Shown here one piece after another: positions 13,847-19,496 of a DNA stretch of 19,496 nucleotides. Made by a program: the position numbers and the translations under genes. Below the pieces are notes generated by a model that did not search any database, was not told where the DNA came from, and worked only from the letters and a program-made list of their open reading frames with translations. Source of the DNA: SLLW01 sp964388615 (GTDB lineage: Bacteria > Bacteroidota > Rhodothermia > Balneolales > Natronogracilivirgulaceae); assembly GCA_964388615.1 (NCBI GenBank), contig CAYMBG010000050.1, positions 1-19,496 of the forward strand, given 5' to 3'. Position 1 is the stretch's first letter; every line of letters begins with the position of its first letter.

Positions 13847-16105
13847 TCATTCAACCAGCTCAAACGAGCCGCTGACCAATGCATCCGGATCGGAAGAAGC
13901 TCCCACGTGGAAGTCGTATGTCGTGGTTTCGGTCACCCAGGTGCTGAGCTCCGGGTTATACCAGGCCAGTTCCGAGGCGGGCAGTTGGAAATCGACGCTC
14001 TTCTGCTCCCCCGGCTGCAGATATACCTTGTCAAATCCGCGAAGAAGCTTGACCGGCCGCTCCACTTCCGACTCGGGGTATCCGATATACAGCTGAACGA
14101 TCTCGTCGCCGGCCCTGTCGCCGATGTTGCGGACCATCACGGAGAACGAAAGGGTGTCATTGCTATGGTAGCTGGAACGGGAGGATGATGGCTCCCGGTA
14201 CTCGAAATCGGTGTAGCTCAAGCCAAAACCGAAAGGAAAAGCCGGCTCCATCTCCTCCTTGTCGAACAGGGTATAACCATGGTAGTAGTCATAATGGACC
14301 TGTTCGGCAAACGGCTCAAAAGGGGGAAGCTGATCCTGGTGTTGCGGGATGGTGAAAGGCAGTTTCCCGCCCGGATTCACCTCTCCGAACAATATACCGG
14401 CCAGCGCATTTCCACCCTCCATTCCGGCGTACCAACTGTAGAGGATTGCCGGGGCGTGATCCTGCCAGGCTGACATGGTTACGGCGCTTCCGGCCACCAA
14501 CACCACTGCGGTACGGGGGTTGGCAGCGGTCACTGCACGGATCAACTCCTCATCTTCCGGTTTAAGATCCAGACTGAAACGGTCACCACCGGCGATATCA
14601 TCGGGATCGGCAATCTCATCAGGATCCGGCGGACCCACCTCGCCGGTCAGGTCCATATCGAGGTATTCGCCCTCATCATGGTGTGTATAGCCGGCGATCA
14701 ACACCACCTGATCGGACTCCCGGGCCATTGCGGCGGCTTCTTCATAATCGTACGCGCCGGTTTCGTCATCAAAACGGTCATATAGCGTGGTAGTACCGCC
14801 CTGTGCGGTGACATAGTCACGAATACCCGCGTACGGAGTGACAATATTATCATTTCGAACATGACTGCTGCCCCGGTCGCCGGTATTCGGCAGGTCCGCA
14901 ATGTTACCAATCACCAAAACATCCTTGCCGGCCGGATCCTCAAAAGGCAGCACCTGTTCATTTTTCAGCAGTACCATGCTCTTTTCCGCCACTTCCCGAG
15001 CCAGAGCCACGTGTTCATCGGCGGCCTTCAGGCTTTCGTCATACACCATGGTATCATCGGCAAGCGCATAGGGAAGGCGGGTTTTCAGGATGCGGGTGAC
15101 GATCTCGTCGATCTCCCGCTCGGACACCTCGCCCCGTTCGATCGCCTCCTCAAGTTCATCACCGTAATGGTTACGGAAAGGCATTTCAACATCGAGTCCG
15201 GCTTTTACCCCCTTCACGCCGTCATGAAGTCCGAGAATCCAGTCGGTAGAGACAAATCCGTCAAAGCCCCAGTCATCGCGAAGGATATCGGTAAGCAGGG
15301 GCCGGTTCTGAGAGGCGTATTCCCCCCGCACCCGGTTGTAGGAGCTCATGAGAGAAGCGGCCTCCCCTTGCTGGATCACTTTTTTAAAGTGGGGCAGGTA
15401 CACCTCCCGCAGGGTTCGTTCGTCGAGCGTCACATCCACGTAGAAGCGGGAATTTTCGATGTTGTTAAGAGCGAAATGTTTCGGACAAGCCATTACATGA
15501 TGTTGCTGGACCGAGCGGGTATAGGCAACGGCCAGTTCGCCAAGCAGCCATGGGTCCTCGCCGTAGGTCTCCTGGGCACGTCCCCAGGCCGGATGCCACA
15601 AGGTATTAATGCAGGGTGCGGCGTTGTAATTGGTTCCGTTGGCCCTCATCTCCTTGCCGATGACATCAGCCACCCGGCCCTCCAGTTCCCGGTCCCAGGC
15701 GGCGCTGCGAGCCATGGCCACCGGGAACGCCGTGTTGCCCTTGCCCACAACCGCTCCCCGGGGTCCGTCGGAAAGAACCCATGGCGGGATACCGAGTCGC
15801 TCATTTCTGCCCACATAGACGTGGGGGAAACGATCAAGCATCAAAAAAGAGGTGGCGGCCTTTAAATAACCCATGAAAGGCCGTTCGCCCCACATTTGTT
15901 CCAGTTTTTCATCAAGAGTCATTTCGGCCACCAGCTCCTCGGCCAGAAGCCGTGCGTCAGCTTCGGTATGGATGGCAGGAAAACGGTCCTGTTCCGCTTT
16001 GACATCATATTGCGGGTAATATATGGCACGGAACAGCAACAGTCCGATTACCAGAAGCAGAATGGCCAACAGGGCCAGAAACGAGAGCAGTATTTTTTTT
16101 AGCAT
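13847..16105 (-). CDS. GH3 glycoside hydrolase (beta-glucosidase-like), N-terminally anchored
   Basis: Retaining exo-acting glycosidase of family 3, 752 residues. Residues 4-25 form a long hydrophobic helix followed by RAIYYPQY with no obvious signal-peptidase or lipobox site, suggesting a membrane-anchored periplasmic enzyme. The TIM-barrel domain (about 45-350) has LSDGPRG (Asp113), WGRAQETYGEDP (174-185), CPKHFALNN (Lys209-His210) and nucleophile Asp288 in GFVSTDW. The second domain (about 370-600) has VLLKN, and Glu478 or Glu480 in HHDEGEYLD as acid/base candidates. FPFGFGLSYT (623-632) leads to a fibronectin-III-like C-terminal domain (about 650-748). The typical three-domain order matches beta-glucosidases and xylosidases; which sugar is cut is not clear. 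The gene faces the sugar porter and lies upstream of, and divergent from, the susC-like gene. Eight A (16093-16100) fall just after the start codon. Confidence 0.94.
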   Translation of the reverse strand: MLKKILLSFLALLAILLLVIGLLLFRAIYYPQYDVKAEQDRFPAIHTEADARLLAEELVAEMTLDEKLEQMWGERPFMGYLKAATSFLMLDRFPHVYVGRNERLGIPPWVLSDGPRGAVVGKGNTAFPVAMARSAAWDRELEGRVADVIGKEMRANGTNYNAAPCINTLWHPAWGRAQETYGEDPWLLGELAVAYTRSVQQHHVMACPKHFALNNIENSRFYVDVTLDERTLREVYLPHFKKVIQQGEAASLMSSYNRVRGEYASQNRPLLTDILRDDWGFDGFVSTDWILGLHDGVKGVKAGLDVEMPFRNHYGDELEEAIERGEVSEREIDEIVTRILKTRLPYALADDTMVYDESLKAADEHVALAREVAEKSMVLLKNEQVLPFEDPAGKDVLVIGNIADLPNTGDRGSSHVRNDNIVTPYAGIRDYVTAQGGTTTLYDRFDDETGAYDYEEAAAMARESDQVVLIAGYTHHDEGEYLDMDLTGEVGPPDPDEIADPDDIAGGDRFSLDLKPEDEELIRAVTAANPRTAVVLVAGSAVTMSAWQDHAPAILYSWYAGMEGGNALAGILFGEVNPGGKLPFTIPQHQDQLPPFEPFAEQVHYDYYHGYTLFDKEEMEPAFPFGFGLSYTDFEYREPSSSRSSYHSNDTLSFSVMVRNIGDRAGDEIVQLYIGYPESEVERPVKLLRGFDKVYLQPGEQKSVDFQLPASELAWYNPELSTWVTETTTYDFHVGASSDPDALVSGSFELVE

Positions 16106-16302
16106 GATCAGAATGGTAGGTTAGGAATACAGGTAGGCGTGCATGAAATGCACCATAAATAACAGGACGTTTTATGATAATGTACAAAAACCGGTTTCGC
16201 AGGCAAAGGAATTGGCAGCCGGGAAACGTAAAAAAGGGGATTTACAAAAAACGCTTCCAGACCTTTACAATAGTAAGCAGGTGTCACCCGAGCGGCAGGA
16301 AA

Positions 16303-16321
16303 TTCCATTCCACCAATGGAA
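16303..16321. repeat. 7-bp hairpin with downstream T-run
   Basis: TTCCATT (16303-16309) and AATGGAA (16315-16321) are perfect arms around a 5-nt loop. Six T follow at 16327-16332 after AGGGC. The 5-nt interval makes it a poor classical terminator, but it could end a short plus-strand transcript from the GH3 promoter region. Confidence 0.3.
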
Positions 16322-16402
16322 AGGGCTTTTTTGTGTCCATAAAAGGGGCCGAAACGGGCATATATCTTACGTTTAATAAGCACTAAATGTTTGGTTTACA
16401 TA

Positions 16403-16431
16403 CGCTAAACGACAATATTGTTTAGAAAGCG
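16403..16431. promoter_or_regulatory. Palindromic operator candidate
   Basis: CTAAAC (16405-16410) and GTTTAG (16420-16425) surround the 10-bp palindrome ACAATATTGT (16412-16421), and outer CG/CG pairs lie at 16403-16404 and 16430-16431. It is located between two divergent sugar-related genes, just before a TTGACA hexamer. The size suits a dimeric regulator; the protein that might bind is not evident. Confidence 0.35.
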
Positions 16432-16625
16432 AAAAACCATTGACATTTACTGCATTTTTTTAAGACTTTGGAGGTACAATATTATTGTTTCATTAATAGT
16501 GAACCTGTGAAGTTCCTTATTAACGCGCCACTTAGGGGATATTAGGATATTCTCGTAATCGTCGTTCAATAAAACAGACGTTGCAGGGATACTATTATTA
16601 AAACATGTATATTGTGTAAAGTGTC

Positions 16626-16661
16626 GCCGGGTTGGATGGTATCATTCAACAAAAAGGCGGC
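16626..16661 (+). promoter_or_regulatory. Stem-loop in susC leader
   Basis: GTTGGATG (16631-16638) pairs with CATTCAAC (16643-16650), including one G-U pair, around the tetraloop GTAT. An outer GCCG/CGGC (16626-16629, 16658-16661) could add four pairs across an internal loop. It is the most stable-looking structure in the leader apart from the hairpin at 16799-16839. No riboswitch class is recognised. Confidence 0.35.
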
Positions 16662-16696
16662 AGGAATAAAAAAGGAAAACCGTGCGTGTTTCCAAT

Positions 16697-16825
16697 ATGT
16701 ATTTTACTGAGAACATAAAGGGAGGAAAAAATAGAGGCGGTTGTGCGTTATTAGCTATATTGCCTTTATGGGTAGCCCGTTTTGGAGATACGCATCATAT
16801 ACCGGAGCAGCATGTAAATTATTGA
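16697..16825 (+). CDS. Possible leader ORF upstream of susC-like gene
   Basis: A 42-codon ORF (ATG 16697, TGA 16823-16825) encoding MYFTENIKGG... with a hydrophobic middle (CALLAILPLWVARFG). It is not recognised and has no Shine-Dalgarno site, although that is usual here. Its last codons contain the 5' arm of the terminator-like hairpin at 16799-16839, and its stop lies in the hairpin loop, so a translating ribosome would open that stem. That geometry suggests a leader peptide, but an ORF of this size can arise by chance. Confidence 0.25.
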   Translation: MYFTENIKGGKNRGGCALLAILPLWVARFGDTHHIPEQHVNY

Positions 16826-16843
16826 TTATGCTTCGGTATTTTT
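16799..16843 (+). terminator. Terminator-like hairpin 36 nt before susC start
   Basis: ATACCGGAGCA (16799-16809) pairs with TGCTTCGGTAT (16829-16839) over 11 bp with a single G-U pair and a 19-nt loop. Five T follow (16839-16843). It sits inside the presumed 5' leader rather than at a gene end. It could end a short upstream transcript or act as an attenuator for the receptor gene. The stem has only moderate GC and the T-run is short. Confidence 0.45.
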
Positions 16844-16879
16844 CTGTTAACAATAATCACCACAATAAATGGTAATTAC

Positions 16880-19496
16880 ATGAATAATTGCTACCGCCAC
16901 TTAATTAGACGCAGATTATCACAAGTGCTGGGTCGAGCCACTGTCATGGCTTTCAGTATGTTGCTTGTTGCTAATCTCGCTTTTGCTCAAGATTTAGAAG
17001 TATCTGGTACGGTTACCGATGCGTTTACCGGTGAAACGCTACCAGGTGTAAGTGTAATGGTTGTAGGGACCACTATAGGAACCTCAACTGATTTGGAAGG
17101 AAACTACAGCTTGACGGCACCTGATCCGAATGCCCAGCTGCAGTATTCATTTGTAGGATATGAGACCCTGGTCGTTGACATTGATGGCCGTTCTGAGCTG
17201 GACATCGAGATGGAGTTTCAGGAGATCATGGGTCAGGAGGTTCTGGTAACCGGTTATACCCAGCAGAGGAGACAGGACCTGACCGGATCCGTTGGTGTGG
17301 CCGATATGTCGGCTATGGAGCGAGTGGCCGAAAGTGATGTCAGTCGCCAGTTACAGGGACAGGTATCCGGTTTGACCGTAATACAATCCGGTCAGCCGGG
17401 CGATGAACCTGAAATGAGGATTCGTGGTGTGGGCAACTTCGGTAACGTCAGCCCGCTGTATGTTGTGGATGGAATTCCGACAGGTTCCATTGGTGACATA
17501 AATCCACGGGATATTGAATCCGTACAGGTTTTGAAGGATGCTTCGGCTGCTTCCATCTATGGTGCGCGAGCTTCCAACGGGGTCGTAATTATCACCACCA
17601 AGCAGGGAAGCGCCGGACTAACGGTTGAATTCGATTCCTATGTAGGCTGGGAAACTCCGGGACACCACGGCAATGCCTATAATATTGCAACACCTCAAGA
17701 ACATGCCGACCTGTTTTGGAAAGCCAATCGCAACTCCGGTATTACCCCGTCATCATCCCTTTACGGAGACGGTGACAGCCCGGTATTGCCCGATTATATC
17801 GCACCGGCAGGTGCCATGGAAGGTGAAGTGGATCATGATGACTATTTTGTTAATCCATTCTATACCGACGATAGTCAGCTTGAAGAGTTTGTCCGCATCA
17901 CACCCGCTAACCAGGGTGGTACCAACTGGTTCGATGAAATATTCAATACGGCTGCTACGGTTAGCAATAACATTGCCGTACGAGGTGGTACAGAGGATGC
18001 GACATACTCCTTGTCGGTTAATCACCACTACCAGGAAGGAACCTTGCTTGAGACCAAGTTGGAACGCTATACCGCACGTCTGAACACCACCTTTGATATC
18101 ACAGACAATTTCCGTATTGGCCAGAATGTTTCTTACGCCATGTGGGAAAATCCGACAGAGGGTTCACTTAATGAAGGGACGGCTCTTGGTATGGTTTACC
18201 GTCAACAACCGATTATTCCTGTCCACGATATCGCCGGTAACTACGCTGGTAACTTTGGCGCGCCGCTTGGCAATGCCGATAACCCGGTAGCGCAACTGGA
18301 ACGTCAGTCGGAGAACACCACGGAAAACACCCGTCTTTTCGGAAATATTTTTGCCGAATTGGATTTTCTGGGTGACTTCACGTTCCGAACCAACTTTGGT
18401 GGAAACTACTCGACAGGAAACTGGAGCTGGTTCAACTATCCGCAATGGGAAAATGCGGAAAACTCGACAACCAATCAGTATGGTGAAGGTTCCAATGAAG
18501 ATCGAAGCTGGACCTGGACCAATACAGTAGCTTATAATACCACTGTGGCTAATGTACATGACATCAGTGTTACGGTTGGTACAGAAGCAAACGAAGATAC
18601 CGGTAGCTGGAGACAAGGTAACAGAAATGACTATTTCTCCTTTAATCCGGATTATACCAACCTGGAAACAGGTGCCGACACACCTTCGGTGGCTGGTACC
18701 AGTTATGAAATTGCACTTTTCTCCTATTTCGGACGAGTTGAGTACAATTATGATGACAGATACCTGCTCAGTGGTACTATTCGCCGGGACGGTTCTTCAA
18801 GATTCCTGGACAATCAATGGGGTACTTTCCCAGCTGGTAGTGTCGGATGGAGGATCTCCGAGGAGAGCTTTATGCGTGATGTAACATGGCTGGATAATCT
18901 TCAGTTCCGTGCAGGTTACGGAATCATGGGTAACCAGCTCAACGTTTCACCTGCAAACGCATTCACCTTGTTCGGTGGTAATGAACTCAGCACTTTCTAT
19001 CCGATTGGCGGTGGACCGGGTATTTCCCAGGGATTTTCTCAATCACGTATCGGAAACCCCGGTGCACGTTGGGAGGAAGCTCATAACCTGAACATCGGTT
19101 TCAACGCCATGATGTTTGGTGGTGTATTGGAGATTGATGCAGATTACTACCAGAATGATGTCAGGGACCTGCTGTTTGATCCGCAACTGCCTGCCACTGC
19201 TGGTCTTGCTTCTCAGCCTTATGTCAATGTGGGTAACGTTGAGAACAAAGGTTTGGATGCTTCGATCACCGGCCGCTATGCCGTCAGCAACGACCTGAAT
19301 TTCAATGCCAGACTCAATATCACTACCTATAGCAATGAGATCGTAGAAATTGCAGAGGGTATTGAATACTTTGACGGCACCGACCGCAGGTTTGGTGGTG
19401 GTAACCCCATCGTCAGAAACCAGGTAGATTATCCAATCTCGAGTTTCTTCGGTTATGAAATCGAAGGTTTCTGGGCGAGCCAGGATCAGATCGACC
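16880..19496 (+). CDS. SusC/RagA-type TonB-linked outer-membrane receptor (3' partial)
   Basis: Outer-membrane active-transport channel that works with a SusD-like lipoprotein and TonB to import oligosaccharides or peptides. The frame is open from ATG 16880 to the window end, 872 codons; such proteins are usually about 1000 residues or more, so the end of the barrel is missing. It has a signal peptide (basic RRR, core MAFSMLLVANLAFA, cleavage before QDLEV) and a carboxypeptidase-regulatory-like domain at about 41-114 (GTVTDAFTGETLPGVSV ... LEGNYSL ... FVGYE). A TonB-box-like stretch EVLVTGYTQQRRQDLTGSV starts at 120. The plug carries the SusC signatures IRGVGNFG, SPLYVVDGIP (191-200) and LKDASAASIYGARASNGVV (from 218). 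Aromatic beta-barrel strands follow. No Shine-Dalgarno site precedes the ATG. The substrate is unknown; the GH3 and sugar porter nearby favour a sugar. Confidence 0.95.
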   Translation, partial: MNNCYRHLIRRRLSQVLGRATVMAFSMLLVANLAFAQDLEVSGTVTDAFTGETLPGVSVMVVGTTIGTSTDLEGNYSLTAPDPNAQLQYSFVGYETLVVDIDGRSELDIEMEFQEIMGQEVLVTGYTQQRRQDLTGSVGVADMSAMERVAESDVSRQLQGQVSGLTVIQSGQPGDEPEMRIRGVGNFGNVSPLYVVDGIPTGSIGDINPRDIESVQVLKDASAASIYGARASNGVVIITTKQGSAGLTVEFDSYVGWETPGHHGNAYNIATPQEHADLFWKANRNSGITPSSSLYGDGDSPVLPDYIAPAGAMEGEVDHDDYFVNPFYTDDSQLEEFVRITPANQGGTNWFDEIFNTAATVSNNIAVRGGTEDATYSLSVNHHYQEGTLLETKLERYTARLNTTFDITDNFRIGQNVSYAMWENPTEGSLNEGTALGMVYRQQPIIPVHDIAGNYAGNFGAPLGNADNPVAQLERQSENTTENTRLFGNIFAELDFLGDFTFRTNFGGNYSTGNWSWFNYPQWENAENSTTNQYGEGSNEDRSWTWTNTVAYNTTVANVHDISVTVGTEANEDTGSWRQGNRNDYFSFNPDYTNLETGADTPSVAGTSYEIALFSYFGRVEYNYDDRYLLSGTIRRDGSSRFLDNQWGTFPAGSVGWRISEESFMRDVTWLDNLQFRAGYGIMGNQLNVSPANAFTLFGGNELSTFYPIGGGPGISQGFSQSRIGNPGARWEEAHNLNIGFNAMMFGGVLEIDADYYQNDVRDLLFDPQLPATAGLASQPYVNVGNVENKGLDASITGRYAVSNDLNFNARLNITTYSNEIVEIAEGIEYFDGTDRRFGGGNPIVRNQVDYPISSFFGYEIEGFWASQDQID

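Larger units (their letters stand above)
16106..16879. other. Long AT-rich spacer between GH3 and susC-like gene
   Basis: 774 bp shared by the divergent GH3 and susC-like genes; no conserved gene is recognised. It holds several palindromes (16303-16321, 16403-16431, 16631-16650, 16799-16839), a direct repeat GGATATT at 16537-16543 and 16545-16551, and a 42-codon ORF at 16697-16825. A TTGACA at 16440-16445 followed 17 bp later by AGACTTTG-like sequence is a weak promoter candidate. The stretch is much more AT-rich than the flanking genes, as expected of a regulatory region. Confidence 0.6.

Noticed and set aside
13801..13855. GTTGAA/TTCAAC inverted repeat across the MFS-GH3 convergent junction as a bidirectional terminator
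   Set aside because: The arms are only 6 bp with about 43 bp between them, and there is no T-run on either strand, so it is no better than chance.
14861..15865. Open frame of 334 codons on the plus strand inside the GH3 gene
   Set aside because: It lies wholly opposite the GH3 catalytic barrel, whose motifs (SDGPRG, KHF, STDW) are intact on the minus strand. It shows no family signature.
16143..16386. Two overlapping plus-strand frames of 77 and 70 codons just upstream of GH3
   Set aside because: They overlap each other, are Lys/Arg-rich low-complexity translations of AT-rich spacer, and show no conserved motif or ribosome-binding site.
17673..19298. Several 60-136-codon frames inside the susC-like gene
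   Set aside because: All lie within the single open receptor frame that runs from 16880 to the window end with SusC plug signatures; they are alternative-frame shadows.

Overview
The window looks like a chromosomal contig from a Bacteroidota-type bacterium, most likely the Balneolota/Rhodothermota branch and possibly a metagenome assembly. The evidence is a SusC/RagA TonB-linked outer-membrane receptor, a protein ending in a type IX secretion (T9SS) sorting domain of the 'QNYPNPFNP...' kind, a two-component beta-propeller sensor kinase, and genes that mostly lack Shine-Dalgarno sites. Several exported proteins are very rich in Asp and Glu, which would fit a halophile; that is inference. A run of exactly 100 N at 9185-9284 is an assembly gap. 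I saw no rRNA, tRNA, CRISPR array, insertion sequence or phage gene.

Layout. Positions 1-3106 (+) hold the 3' part of a propeller/Y_Y_Y histidine kinase and, 179 bp on, its LuxR/NarL-type response regulator. A 42-codon ORF between them overlaps the regulator start by 4 nt. A terminator follows at about 3148-3177. Positions 3362-6312 (+) hold an exported S9 (DPP-IV/acylaminoacyl-type) peptidase and, 29 bp on, endonuclease IV (nfo) with all nine metal ligands. Converging on these is a minus-strand block. It contains an 884-residue Asp-rich beta-strand-repeat T9SS cargo protein (6324-8978), the gap, and a second exported S9 peptidase fused to a C-terminal SUMF1/formylglycine-generating-enzyme-like domain (9285-12176), whose last few codons fall in the gap. 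A 260-bp divergent spacer leads to a sugar-porter MFS transporter (12437-13813, +). This converges with a membrane-anchored GH3 glycoside hydrolase (13847-16105, -). A 774-bp AT-rich non-coding stretch then precedes the truncated susC-like gene (16880 to the window end, +); a SusD partner would be expected just past the right edge.

How the genes may work together (inference): SusC imports an oligosaccharide or peptide ligand into the periplasm, GH3 trims sugars there, the MFS porter takes sugars into the cytoplasm, and the two S9 enzymes digest peptides. The kinase/regulator pair could sense a polymer breakdown product, since its sensor resembles those of hybrid two-component polysaccharide regulators. 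None of the genes shows a diagnostic substrate.

The most unusual items are the S9-SUMF1 fusion, the two-level (five-rung, then twofold) internal repeat in the T9SS cargo protein, and the susC leader. In that leader a terminator-like hairpin overlaps the end of a 42-codon ORF, an arrangement that could allow attenuation.
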